Position numbers and translations under genes: made by a program
From: Rhodovulum sp. 12E13
Lineage (GTDB): Bacteria > Pseudomonadota > Alphaproteobacteria > Rhodobacterales > Rhodobacteraceae
Assembly (NCBI RefSeq): GCF_003340565.1
Contig: NZ_QPLK01000017.1
Span: 1-64,000, forward strand
Direction of reading: 5' to 3'
Length of the DNA stretch: 64,000 nucleotides
Shown: one piece after another, positions 25,472-33,884 of the stretch
How the letters are laid out: each line of letters begins with the position of its first letter
Position numbering within the stretch: position 1 is the first letter of the stretch
The notes under the pieces: generated by a model
What the model saw: only the letters and a program-made list of their open reading frames with translations
The model's database searches: none
Told to the model about the DNA's origin: nothing

Positions 25472-26242
25472 ATGACCGACGACGCGATCCTTGAGGAGCG
25501 GTCGGGGGGCGTCGTCCTGCTGACGCTCAACAAGCCCGGGCGCATGAACGCCTGGGACGAGGCGATGCGGTCCGACCTGATCGGCCGCCTGACCGCCGCC
25601 GGGGCCGACGCCGAGGCGCGCGCCGTCGTCCTGACCGGCGCCGGCGAGCGGGCCTTCTGCGCCGGGCAGGACCTGAACGAGCTCTCCGGCTTCGGGCCCG
25701 AGAAGGCCGAGGACTGGATCGACGGGTTCGCCCGCCTCTATCGCGCCGTCGCCTCGCTGGAGATTCCGGTCGTCGCGGCGCTGAACGGGGTGGCGGCGGG
25801 CTCGGCCTTCCAGTTCGTGCTGCTCACCGACCTGCGGATCGGACATGCCGGGGTGCGCATGGGCCAGCCGGAGATCCGCTCCGGCATCGCGAGCATCACC
25901 GGGCCGTGGATCATGCGCGAGACGCTCGGGCTGTCGCATACGCGCGAGCTCACCCTCTCGGGCCGGCTGATGGAGGCGGAGGAGGCGCTGCGCCTCGGCG
26001 CGCTCCACGAGATCGTGGAGCGCGAGGCAGTGCTGGCGCGCGCCATGGACGCCGCGCGCGAGCTGGGCAGCCGCCCGCGCACCGCAATGCGCCTGATCAA
26101 GCGGCGCTTCTTCGAGGTTCTGGAGCCCGGGCTCGACGAGGCCATCGACGCGGCCAGGCGCTATCACCGGCTGTCCTTCGAATCGGGCGAGATGCACGCA
26201 GAGACGCGCCGCTTCCTCGGCCGGGGCGCCGGCGATGGCTGA
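25472..26242 (+). CDS. Enoyl-CoA hydratase/isomerase family protein
   Basis: 256 residues from the ATG at 25472, preceded by GAGGGAGGG. Crotonase fold: LLTLNKPGRMNAWDEAMRSDL, the first oxyanion-hole strand AFCAGQDLNEL, the second AALNGVAAGSAFQFVLLTDLRIG, then MGQPEIRSGIASITGPWIMRETLG and RLMEAEEALRLGALHEIV. In place of the hydratase glutamate pair it has Ser/Ala in the GVAAGSAFQ region, so hydration may not be the reaction; isomerase, decarboxylase or dehalogenase members exist. It overlaps the acyl-CoA ligase gene by 8 nt, so the pair probably activates and then processes the same carboxylic acid. Confidence 0.88.
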   Translation: MTDDAILEERSGGVVLLTLNKPGRMNAWDEAMRSDLIGRLTAAGADAEARAVVLTGAGERAFCAGQDLNELSGFGPEKAEDWIDGFARLYRAVASLEIPVVAALNGVAAGSAFQFVLLTDLRIGHAGVRMGQPEIRSGIASITGPWIMRETLGLSHTRELTLSGRLMEAEEALRLGALHEIVEREAVLARAMDAARELGSRPRTAMRLIKRRFFEVLEPGLDEAIDAARRYHRLSFESGEMHAETRRFLGRGAGDG

Positions 26243-27758
26243 CCTTCCCGGCCCGCTGCGGCCGCCCTTCGCGGGCACGGCGGGCGGGCTCCTGGCGGAC
26301 ATGGCCCGTCTCGCGCCGGAGCGGACGATCCTCGTCCACGAGGGCCGGGAGATCTCCGTCGGCGCGCTGGCCGCAGCCGCCCGCGCCGCCGCGGCCGGGC
26401 TGCGAGCGCGCGGCATCGGGCCGGGCGACCCGGTGCTCACCATGCTCGACGCCGGGCCGGACCACGTCGCCACCGTGCTGGGCATCGCGCTCGCCGGCGC
26501 CCTCTGGGTGCCGCTCGCACCGGACGCGCAGGGGCCCTCTCTCGCCCATGCGCTGTCGGTCGCCGCGCCAGTCCTCGGCCTCGTGGCGCCCGCGGCCGAA
26601 CCGGCGCTCCGCGCCGCGGGCTGGGCCGGGCCGCTGGAGCACCGCCACGGCCACGGCTGGACGCCCGACCGCGGCCCGGAGATCGCGCCGCCGCCGGACC
26701 CGGATGCGCATCGCGCCATCCTGTTCACCTCCGGCACCACCGGCCCGCCCAAGGGCGTGATCGTCACCGAGCGGATGCTCCTCGCCTCCGCCGCCGGCTG
26801 CGCGCTGGCCAGCGCCTGCACGCCCGGCGACGGCTACCTGATGTGGGAGCCGATGCACCATGTCGGCGGGCCGCAGCTGCTGCTCATGGCGCTCGCGGGG
26901 CAGGCGCGGCTGGTCACGACGCCGCGCTTCTCCGCCTCCCGCTTCTGGGACGACGTGCGCCGGCATCGCGTCACCAAGCTGCACTATCTCGGCGGCATCC
27001 TCGAGATCCTGCTGAAGGCCGCGCCGCGCGCCGACGACCGCGAGCACCCCGTCGCTCTCGCCTTCGGGGGCGGCTGCCGGCCGGACGTGCAGCGCGCCTT
27101 CGAGGCGCGCTTCGGCATCCCGCTCCGCGAGGTCTACGGCATGACCGAGGCGTCGAGCTTCACCACGGTGAACCTGCGCGGTGTGCCGGGCGTGATCGGC
27201 ACGCCCGTGCCCTGGCTCGACGTCGAGCTCGCCGGCGCCGACGGCGCGGCGCGCGACGGCCCCGCCGAGGGCGAGATCGTCGTCCGCCCGCGGCAGCCGG
27301 GCCTGCTGACGCCCGGCTATCTCGGCAACCCGGAGGCGACGGCGAAGCTGCGGCGCGGGGGCCGCCTGTTCACCGGCGATCTCGGCGCGCGCGACGCCGC
27401 GGGCACCTACCGCTTCCTCGGCCGGACGACCGATTCGCTCCGCCGGCGGGGCGAGAACGTCTCGGCCTGGGAGGTGGAGACGGCGCTCGCGGCCCATCCC
27501 GACATCGCCGAGGCGGCGGTGGTGGGCGTGCCCGCCGAGATCGGCGACCACGACATCCTGTGCTTCTTGACGATGCGCGAGGGCGCGGACTTCGCGCCGC
27601 GGGCGCTCGCGGCCTGGGCGCGCGAGCACATGCCGCGCGCGCATGTCCCCCGCTACTGGAAGGCGGTCGCCGAGTTCGAGCGCACCCCGAGCCAGCGCAT
27701 CCGCAAGGACCGGCTCGACCGCAGCCTCGAAGGCGCCTTCGACCGCGGCGACCGCTGA
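26235..27758 (+). CDS. Acyl-CoA ligase (AMP-forming synthetase)
   Basis: 507 residues, ANL superfamily. P-loop-like A3 motif ILFTSGTTGPPKGVIVTERML (about 163-183), A4 WEPMHHVGGPQ, A5 REVYGMTEASSFTTVN, A7 LFTGDLGARDAAGTYRFLGRTTDSLRRRGENVSAWEVE and the C-terminal lysine in TPSQRIRKDRL that closes the adenylation site. It adenylates a carboxylate with ATP and transfers it to CoA. Overall it resembles CaiC-type (betaine/carnitine) and short-acid ligases, but the substrate is not determined. Coupled to the crotonase gene. The M24 hydrolase follows 73 bp downstream on the same strand. Confidence 0.88.
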   Translation: MADLPGPLRPPFAGTAGGLLADMARLAPERTILVHEGREISVGALAAAARAAAAGLRARGIGPGDPVLTMLDAGPDHVATVLGIALAGALWVPLAPDAQGPSLAHALSVAAPVLGLVAPAAEPALRAAGWAGPLEHRHGHGWTPDRGPEIAPPPDPDAHRAILFTSGTTGPPKGVIVTERMLLASAAGCALASACTPGDGYLMWEPMHHVGGPQLLLMALAGQARLVTTPRFSASRFWDDVRRHRVTKLHYLGGILEILLKAAPRADDREHPVALAFGGGCRPDVQRAFEARFGIPLREVYGMTEASSFTTVNLRGVPGVIGTPVPWLDVELAGADGAARDGPAEGEIVVRPRQPGLLTPGYLGNPEATAKLRRGGRLFTGDLGARDAAGTYRFLGRTTDSLRRRGENVSAWEVETALAAHPDIAEAAVVGVPAEIGDHDILCFLTMREGADFAPRALAAWAREHMPRAHVPRYWKAVAEFERTPSQRIRKDRLDRSLEGAFDRGDR

Positions 27759-27831
27759 GGCGGGGCGCTCTGGCATCCCGCCGGCGGCCCGTGCCAAATG
27801 CCGCCCGGGTCGACGCGACAGGGAGATCGCC

Positions 27832-29004
27832 ATGCTGCTCTTCGACAGGTCGGAATACGCGGCGCGCCTCGCGCGCTGCAAGGCGGCGATGGCCGCCCGC
27901 GGGATCGACGTGCTGCTCGTCGCCTCGCCGGCCAACCAGTTCTGGCTGACGGGCTACGACGGCTGGTCGTTCTACACCCCGCAGATGGTCGTCGTCGCCG
28001 CCGACCGGGCGGAACCCGTCTGGATCGGCCGCAAGATGGACGCCGCGGGTGCGAAGTTCACCGCCTATCTCGCCCCGGAGAACGTGGTGCCCTACCCCGA
28101 CGAATACGTGGGCTCCGACACGCTCCACCCGATGGATTTCGTCGCCGACCGGCTGATCGACATGGGCCTGTCGGGCCGGGCCATCGGGGTCGAGACCGAC
28201 GACTACTACTACACCGCGCGCTGGGATCACATCCTGCGCCGGCGCCTGCCCGAGGCCGACTTCCGCGACGCCTTCCTGCTGGTGAACCGCTGCCGCATGG
28301 TGAAGTCGGAGCGGGAGCTGACCTACATGCGCCAGGCCGGGCGGATCGCGGCCGCCGCGCACGAGGCGGCCTTCGCCGCGGCCGAGGTCGGCGTGCGCCA
28401 GTGCGACGTGATGGCCGAGGTCTATCGCGTCACCACGGCGGGGCTGCCGGACTTCGGCGGCACCTTTCCCTGCAAGCCGCCCAACGCGATGGTGAGCGAG
28501 CGCTGCTCGGCGCCCCACCTGTCGTGGACGGACGATCCGCTCGTCGAGGGCGATATCTTCTACATCGAGCTGGGCGGCATCCGGCACCGCTATCATTCGC
28601 CGCTGTCGCGCTGCATCTATCTTGGCGAGCCGCCCGACGATCTCAAGCGGCTGGCCGACGTGATCGCCGAGGGGCTGGAGGCGGTGCTGGCCACCGTCCG
28701 GGCCGGCGCCACCTGCAGCGATCTCGCCGCCGCCTGGCAGGCGGTCAGCCGCCGCCACGGCGTCGAGAAGGACAGCCGCATCGGCTACCCGGTCGGCATC
28801 GGCTATCCGCCCACCTGGGGCGAGCTGACCGCGAGCCTGCGCAGCGGCGACGAGACGGTGCTGGAGCCGGGCATGACGTTCCACTGCATTCCGGCGATCT
28901 GGCTCGAGAAGTACGGCGTCGTCATCTCCGAGACCTTCGCCGTGACCGAAATGGGGGCCGACGTGTTCGCCGACAGCCCCCGCGAGCTGTTCGTGAGGCG
29001 CTAG
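27832..29004 (+). CDS. M24-family hydrolase resembling ectoine hydrolase DoeA
   Basis: 390 residues from the ATG at 27832 (GGGAGAT upstream). Creatinase N-terminal domain (NQFWLTGYDGWSFYTPQMVVV, FTAYLAPENVVPYPDEYVGS, HPMDFVADRL) plus a pita-bread C-domain (RYHSPLSRCIYLGEPPDD, KDSRIGYPVGIGYPPTWGE, LEPGMTFHCIP). The spacing and motifs track DoeA, which opens the ectoine ring. As in that group, the first two metal-ligand aspartates of M24 peptidases are not present (IELGG, SPLSR), so it is likely a non-metal C-N hydrolase. No doeB deacetylase is adjacent, so the substrate may be another cyclic amidine or N-acyl compound. It meets the reverse-strand racemase-like gene with a 4-nt overlap. Confidence 0.8.
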   Translation: MLLFDRSEYAARLARCKAAMAARGIDVLLVASPANQFWLTGYDGWSFYTPQMVVVAADRAEPVWIGRKMDAAGAKFTAYLAPENVVPYPDEYVGSDTLHPMDFVADRLIDMGLSGRAIGVETDDYYYTARWDHILRRRLPEADFRDAFLLVNRCRMVKSERELTYMRQAGRIAAAAHEAAFAAAEVGVRQCDVMAEVYRVTTAGLPDFGGTFPCKPPNAMVSERCSAPHLSWTDDPLVEGDIFYIELGGIRHRYHSPLSRCIYLGEPPDDLKRLADVIAEGLEAVLATVRAGATCSDLAAAWQAVSRRHGVEKDSRIGYPVGIGYPPTWGELTASLRSGDETVLEPGMTFHCIPAIWLEKYGVVISETFAVTEMGADVFADSPRELFVRR

Positions 29005-29720
29005 GGCGCGGGGAAGCGCCGCGGCACGAGGCCCGACTGGAACCAGCGCACGAAGCCCTCCATGGTGAAGACGGGCAGCGCCGTGGCCGCGGCGATGTCG
29101 GCGGCGTAGGGCGTCATGTTGGTGCATTCGAGCACGATCGCGCCCAGATCGTCCTGCGCCGCCCGAAGCGCCAGCGCGGCCTCGACGTTGTCGGCCCGGG
29201 CCGCGTCGACGTCGAGCTCGGGCCGGTCGTCGAGGATCGCGCCGGTGAACTCGCGCATCCCCTCGGTCGTGCCCACGGGGGTGCCCGCCGGCACGCCGGC
29301 GGCGGCGAGATGCGCCTCGGTCAGGGTCGACGCCGAGATGGTCAGGATGCCCGCCCGCCGGTCGGGCGGCAGCAGGCGGTTCACCATGGCGACCTGCATC
29401 AACGACGAGGCCGCCACCGGCACGCCTGTCGCCTCGGCCAGTTCCTGCTGGAAGGGCGAGAGGAAGCCGCAATTGGTCGTCAGCCCGTCCACGCCGTCGG
29501 CCACCAGCTCGCGCGCCGCCGCCACGAAGGCATCCAGCAGGCCCTCGGCGCCGCGGCGCACCACCCGGTCGGGCGAGGCGTTGCGCACGACCCGGTAATG
29601 CACCGGAAAGTCCCATGTCGTCGCGTTGCCCATGTCGCCGGGGATGCGCGGGAAGCGCGCGTCGAGCATCAGGATGCCCACCGCCGCGCCGTAGATCGCC
29701 TTGTTGCCCGCCACCTTCAT
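29001..29720 (-). CDS. Aspartate/glutamate racemase-family protein
   Basis: 239 residues from the ATG at 29720-29718 (MKVAGNKAIYGAAVGILMLD). Asp/Glu/hydantoin racemase superfamily with both cysteines in place: Cys84 in TTNCGFL and Cys199 in LECTNM. Related enzymes include amino-acid racemases, maleate isomerase and arylmalonate decarboxylase, so the two-cysteine arrangement favours racemisation or isomerisation. It is divergent from the enolase-superfamily gene at 29835 and convergent with the M24 gene. In a cluster with a D-amino-acid oxidase, interconversion of an amino-acid stereocentre is plausible but unproven. Confidence 0.8.
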   Translation of the reverse strand: MKVAGNKAIYGAAVGILMLDARFPRIPGDMGNATTWDFPVHYRVVRNASPDRVVRRGAEGLLDAFVAAARELVADGVDGLTTNCGFLSPFQQELAEATGVPVAASSLMQVAMVNRLLPPDRRAGILTISASTLTEAHLAAAGVPAGTPVGTTEGMREFTGAILDDRPELDVDAARADNVEAALALRAAQDDLGAIVLECTNMTPYAADIAAATALPVFTMEGFVRWFQSGLVPRRFPAP

Positions 29721-29834
29721 CGCCCAGCCCTTTCTTCCGAGAGTTGTCCCGCCCGTCGCGGGACGGAACCCGATTGACATTCCGACGCGCCCGCGCCCAG
29801 CGTTGCAAGAGGGCGAAATGCGCGGGGGGGCGGG

Positions 29835-30986
29835 ATGAACCGGGGGACGGCCGATCTTCTTCAGCCGATCACGGGCATCGACCTGTGGCACCTGAAGCTG
29901 CCGGTCGTGTCGCGGCGCGACCACGGCGTCGGCACCGTCGCCGGCGCCTGCGAGGTGGTGGTGGTGTGCCTGACGGCGGAGGGCGGCGCCCAGGGCTTCG
30001 GCGAGGCGGCGAGCTGGGCCGTCTTCACCGGCTCGCCCGAGGCGAGTTTCGCCGCGCTCGACCGCTACCTGCGCCCGATCGCGCTCGGCCGCCCGGCCGG
30101 CGACGTGCAGGCGATCATGGCCGAGGCCGAGCGCGCCGTCGCGCACTGCACCGAGGCCAAGGCGGCGCTGGAGACGGCGCTGCTCGATCTCTGCGGGCGG
30201 ATCGCGGGCGTGCCGGTCTGGGCGCTGCTGGGCGGGCGGTGCCGCGACCGCATCCCGCTGTCGGTCTCGCTGGCCGATCCGGATTTCGAGGCCGACCTGC
30301 GCCTCGTATCGCGCCTGCGCGACGAGGGCGTGGGCATCGTCAAGCTCAAGGCCGGGGTGCGCGACCACGCCTTCGACCTGACCCGGCTGGAGCGCCTGCG
30401 CGCCGAGCATCCCGACCTCGACCTGCGGGTGGACTACAACCAGGGCCTGAGCCCCGAGGAGGCCCTCTCCCGGGTGCGCGACGTCGCCGGTTTTCGGCCC
30501 ACCTTCATCGAGCAGCCGGTGCGCGCGCATCTCTTCGACGCGATGTCGCGGCTGCGCGATGCCGTCGACGTGCCCTTGCTGGCCGACGAAAGCGTGTTCG
30601 GCCCCGAGGACATGCTGCGCGCCGTGCGCGAAGGCATCTGCGACGGCGTCTCGGTGAAGGTCATGAAGGCCGGCGGCCTGCGGCGCGCGCTGCGAACCGC
30701 CGGGATCGCCGCCGACGCGGGGCTTGCGGCCTATGGAGGCGACATGTTCGAGACGGGCCTCGGCCATCTTGCCGGTGTGCACATGATCGCCGCGGCGCCC
30801 GCGATCACGCTGGGCTGCGAGTTCTACCAGGCGCGATACTACCTTGCCGACGACATCCTGTCGGAGCCGTTCCCGGTGCGGGACGGCGCCGTGAGCGTGC
30901 CCGACGGCCCCGGCCTCGGCCGCAGACCCGACCCGGAGGCGCTCGCGCGCTTCGCCAGCCGCACCAGCACGAGAGAGGCCGCATGA
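29835..30986 (+). CDS. Mandelate racemase/muconate lactonizing enzyme-family protein
   Basis: 383 residues, enolase superfamily (MLE subgroup). All metal and acid-base residues are present: the KxK pair Lys170/Lys172 (VKLKAG), Asp200 with Asn202 (RVDYNQG), Glu226 (FIEQPV), Asp251 (LADESV) and the partner Lys275 ([10 protein letters not shown]). Two lysines on opposite sides suit 1,1-proton transfer such as racemisation or epimerisation, or cycloisomerisation. It overlaps the DadA-like gene (ATGA). Together they suggest that a stereocentre is inverted before oxidation. Dipeptide or N-acyl-amino-acid epimerase activity is a reasonable but unverified guess. Confidence 0.85.
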   Translation: MNRGTADLLQPITGIDLWHLKLPVVSRRDHGVGTVAGACEVVVVCLTAEGGAQGFGEAASWAVFTGSPEASFAALDRYLRPIALGRPAGDVQAIMAEAERAVAHCTEAKAALETALLDLCGRIAGVPVWALLGGRCRDRIPLSVSLADPDFEADLRLVSRLRDEGVGIVKLKAGVRDHAFDLTRLERLRAEHPDLDLRVDYNQGLSPEEALSRVRDVAGFRPTFIEQPVRAHLFDAMSRLRDAVDVPLLADESVFGPEDMLRAVREGICDGVSVKVMKAGGLRRALRTAGIAADAGLAAYGGDMFETGLGHLAGVHMIAAAPAITLGCEFYQARYYLADDILSEPFPVRDGAVSVPDGPGLGRRPDPEALARFASRTSTREAA

Positions 30987-32272
30987 CCGCAAACCGCCGC
31001 GTCGTCGTCGTCGGCGCCGGGATCGTCGGCGTCTCCACCGCGCTCTGGCTCCAGCGCGACGGGGCGGAGGTGACGCTGATCGACAAGTCCGGCCCCGGCG
31101 CGGGGGCGAGCTTCGGCAACGGCGGGGTGCTGGCCTCCTGCTCTGTCGTGCCGGTGACGGTGCCGGGGCTGGTGGGCAAGGCGCCGCGGATGCTGTTCGA
31201 CGGCAACCAGCCGCTGTTCCTGCGCTGGGGCTACCTGCCGCGGCTCCTGCCCTGGCTGCGGGCCTATCTGCGCCACGCCAACGCCGCCGACACCCAGCGG
31301 ATCGCGCAGGCGCTCGCGCCGCTGACCTGCGACAGCCTCGAGGATCACCAGGCGCTCGCGGCGGGCACGCCGGCCGAGCGCTGGATCGTGCCGTCGGACT
31401 ACCTCTACATCTACGACGACCGGGCCCATTTCGAGCGCGACGCCTTCGGCTGGCGGCTCCGGCGCGCGCACGGGTTCACCTGGGACGAGCTGGAGGGCGC
31501 GGCCTTCCGCGCCTACGATCCCGCCTTCTCGGAGCGGCTGGGCTTCGCCGTGCGCCTGCCGCGCCACGGGCGGATCGCTGATCCAGGCCGCTACGTGCAG
31601 GATCTCGCGGCGCATCTGGAGGCAGGGGGCGGCCGCGTCCTGACCGCCGAAGTCACCGACATCGCCTCCGAGAACGGCCGCGTCACCGGCGTGCGCGCCG
31701 GCGGCGAGACGATCGCCTGCGACGCGGCCGTGCTCTGCGCCGGCGCCTGGTCGAAGCCGCTTGCGCGCAGGCTCGGCATCGACGTCCCCCTGGAAAGCGA
31801 ACGAGGCTACCACCTGGAACTGGTGGAGCCGAGCGTGATGCCGCGCGCGCCGGTCATGGTGGCCTCGGGCAAGTTCGTCGCCACGCCGATGGACGGGCGT
31901 CTGCGGCTGGCCGGCGTGGTGGAGTTCGGCGGCCTCGATGCGCCGCCCTCGCGCGGCCCCCTGGCGCTGCTGAAGCGCAACGCCCGCTCCACCTTTCCCG
32001 GCATCACCTGGCGGGAGACGCGCGAGTGGATGGGCCACCGCCCGGCGCCGACGGATTCGATCCCCCTGATCGGGGAGGCACCGGCGATCGGCGGCGCCTT
32101 TCTGGGCTTCGGACACCACCATGTCGGGCTGACCAGCGGCCCGAAGACGGGCCGCCTGCTGGCCCAGCTTGTCGCCGGACGGCAGCCCAATCTTGACCTT
32201 GGGCCATATTCCCCGGCACGCTACGCGCGGTCCGGGATGCGCGGCCGCGACGCCACCCCAAGAACGGCCTGA
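30983..32272 (+). CDS. FAD-dependent D-amino-acid dehydrogenase/oxidase (DadA-like)
   Basis: 429 residues from the ATG at 30983. DAO family: dinucleotide loop [17 protein letters not shown] near residues 6-22, [15 protein letters not shown] (the DadA-specific loop), [45 protein letters not shown] and the C-terminal flavin block [48 protein letters not shown]. It is predicted to deaminate a D-amino acid to the 2-oxo acid with electrons to the respiratory chain, on the cytoplasmic face. It is directly followed by a TRAP binding protein, so that transporter may bring in the substrate. Confidence 0.88.
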   Translation: MTANRRVVVVGAGIVGVSTALWLQRDGAEVTLIDKSGPGAGASFGNGGVLASCSVVPVTVPGLVGKAPRMLFDGNQPLFLRWGYLPRLLPWLRAYLRHANAADTQRIAQALAPLTCDSLEDHQALAAGTPAERWIVPSDYLYIYDDRAHFERDAFGWRLRRAHGFTWDELEGAAFRAYDPAFSERLGFAVRLPRHGRIADPGRYVQDLAAHLEAGGGRVLTAEVTDIASENGRVTGVRAGGETIACDAAVLCAGAWSKPLARRLGIDVPLESERGYHLELVEPSVMPRAPVMVASGKFVATPMDGRLRLAGVVEFGGLDAPPSRGPLALLKRNARSTFPGITWRETREWMGHRPAPTDSIPLIGEAPAIGGAFLGFGHHHVGLTSGPKTGRLLAQLVAGRQPNLDLGPYSPARYARSGMRGRDATPRTA

Positions 32273-32291
32273 CCACAGGGAGAAAAAACAC

Positions 32292-33272
32292 ATGAAGACG
32301 CACACCAGCCTGATCCTCGCAACGGCGCTCACCGCCGTCGCCGCGGCGCCCGCCGTGGCCGAGACGTGGGACATGCCGCTCGCCTATGCCGGCTCCAACT
32401 TCCATTCCGTGACCGCCGCCGAGTTCGGCGAATGCGTCACCACCGGCACCGGCGGCGACATCGAGATCACGACCCACCCCTCCGGCTCGCTCTTCGCCGG
32501 CAACGACATCAAGCGCGCCGTCCAGACCGGGCAGGCACTGATCGGGGAGCGTCTGCTGTCGGCCCACCAGAACGAGGACCCGATCTTCGGGGTCGACTCG
32601 ATCCCGTTCCTCGCCACCTCCTTCGATCAGGCCGACGACCTCTGGGAGGCCGCCAAGCCCACGATGGAGGAGCTGCTGGCCGGGCAGAACCTCAAGCTCC
32701 TCTACTCGGTGCCGTGGCCGCCGCAGGGCCTGTACTTCAAGGAGCCGAAGGAGTCGGTCGCCGACATGGAGGGGGTCAAGTTCCGCTCCTACAACAATGC
32801 CACGGCCCGTCTCGCCGAGCTGACGGGCATGCTGCCGGTGCAGATCGAGGCGGCCGAGATCAGCCAGGCCTTCGCGACGGGCGTGGCCGACTCGATGATC
32901 TCGTCGGGCGCGACGGGCTATGACCGCAAGGTGTGGGAGAGCCTCAACTACTTCTACGAGGTCGATGCCTGGCTGCCGCGCAACTACGTCTTCGTGAACA
33001 TGGATGCATGGGACGGCCTGTCGGAAGAGAACAGGAACGTCATGCTCGGCTGCGCCGGCCTCGCCGAATACGCCGGCACGTGGCGCGCCAAGGAATACAC
33101 CCAGTTCACGCTGAACGGCCTGCGCGAGGGCGGCATGACGGTGGAGCCTGCCTCTGACCAGATGAGGGAGGAGCTGCGCGAGATCGGCGAGACCATGACC
33201 GCCGAGTGGCTCGAGGATGCCGGCGAGGGCGGCCAGGCCATCGTCGATCAGTTCCGCAGCATGCAGAACTGA
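32292..33272 (+). CDS. TRAP transporter substrate-binding protein (DctP)
   Basis: 326 residues from the ATG at 32292. The preceding frame is extended but lacks a signal. A Sec signal peptide (MKTHTSLILATALTAVAAAPAVA with Ala-x-Ala cleavage before ETWDMP) precedes a DctP fold: FAGNDIKRAVQTGQALIGE, the conserved arginine region KFRSYNNATARLAELTGMLPVQIEAAEISQAFATGVADSMISS, then WESLNYFYEVDAWLPRNYVFVN. It binds a carboxylate-bearing solute in the periplasm and hands it to the DctQM permease encoded just downstream. A 10-bp stem-loop separates it from dctQ. Confidence 0.9.
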   Translation: MKTHTSLILATALTAVAAAPAVAETWDMPLAYAGSNFHSVTAAEFGECVTTGTGGDIEITTHPSGSLFAGNDIKRAVQTGQALIGERLLSAHQNEDPIFGVDSIPFLATSFDQADDLWEAAKPTMEELLAGQNLKLLYSVPWPPQGLYFKEPKESVADMEGVKFRSYNNATARLAELTGMLPVQIEAAEISQAFATGVADSMISSGATGYDRKVWESLNYFYEVDAWLPRNYVFVNMDAWDGLSEENRNVMLGCAGLAEYAGTWRAKEYTQFTLNGLREGGMTVEPASDQMREELREIGETMTAEWLEDAGEGGQAIVDQFRSMQN

Positions 33273-33279
33273 CCCTTGA

Positions 33280-33309
33280 GGGCGCGCGCCCCTTCGGCAG
33301 CGCGCGCCC
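33280..33309 (+). terminator. Stem-loop between dctP and dctQ
   Basis: GGGCGCGCGC (33280-33289) pairs with GCGCGCGCCC (33300-33309) around a 10-nt loop. No T-run. Probably an attenuating or stabilising hairpin that sets a higher dctP level than dctQM. Confidence 0.6.
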
Positions 33310-33345
33310 GTTTCGCGACATCGCCATCGGGACAGGAGAACGGCC

Positions 33346-33879
33346 GTGGGTTTGCTCCGCGTGTTGAGGGTGACGCTCGACGCGATCTACAAGACTGCCG
33401 GCGTGCTCGCCGCCCTGTGCCTGATCGCCATACTCGCGCTGATCGTCATGCAGATGGTGGCGCGTTGGACCGGGTTGATATTCGTGGGGGCCGCCGCCTA
33501 CGCGGGCTACGCGATGGCGGCGTCGAGTTTTCTCGCCTTCGCCTACGCGCTGAACCACGGATCGCACATCCGCGTCTCGCTCCTGCTCAACGCCGTGCCC
33601 GACCGGGTCCGGCGCTTGATCGACACATGGTGCTTTGCCATCGGCGCGGCCGTCATGTGGTATTTCGTCTGGTATTGTCAGCGGTTCGTCTACTGGTCGT
33701 GGAAGTTCGGCGACATAAGCCAGGGGCAGGATGCGACACCGCTCTGGATTCCCCAGAGCGCGATGCTCGTCGGCGCGGTTATCCTTGCGGTCGCTCTGAC
33801 CGATCATCTCGTTCTGTTGCTCTCCGGCAGGGAGCATCGCTTGAAGCGTGACATCGTCGATCAGAGCTTCGCGGAGTAG
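33346..33879 (+). CDS. TRAP transporter small permease (DctQ)
   Basis: 177 residues from the GTG at 33346, with an AGGAGAA Shine-Dalgarno. Four membrane segments: AGVLAALCLIAILALIVMQMVARW, GAAAYAGYAMAASSFLAFAYAL, WCFAIGAAVMWYFVWYC and ALIPQS-type MLVGAVILAVALTDHLVLL. The HGSHIRVSLLL motif is typical of DctQ. It connects the large permease subunit and the binding protein. The stop is 5 nt before the dctM start. Confidence 0.88.
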   Translation: MGLLRVLRVTLDAIYKTAGVLAALCLIAILALIVMQMVARWTGLIFVGAAAYAGYAMAASSFLAFAYALNHGSHIRVSLLLNAVPDRVRRLIDTWCFAIGAAVMWYFVWYCQRFVYWSWKFGDISQGQDATPLWIPQSAMLVGAVILAVALTDHLVLLLSGREHRLKRDIVDQSFAE

Positions 33880-33884
33880 CGGCT

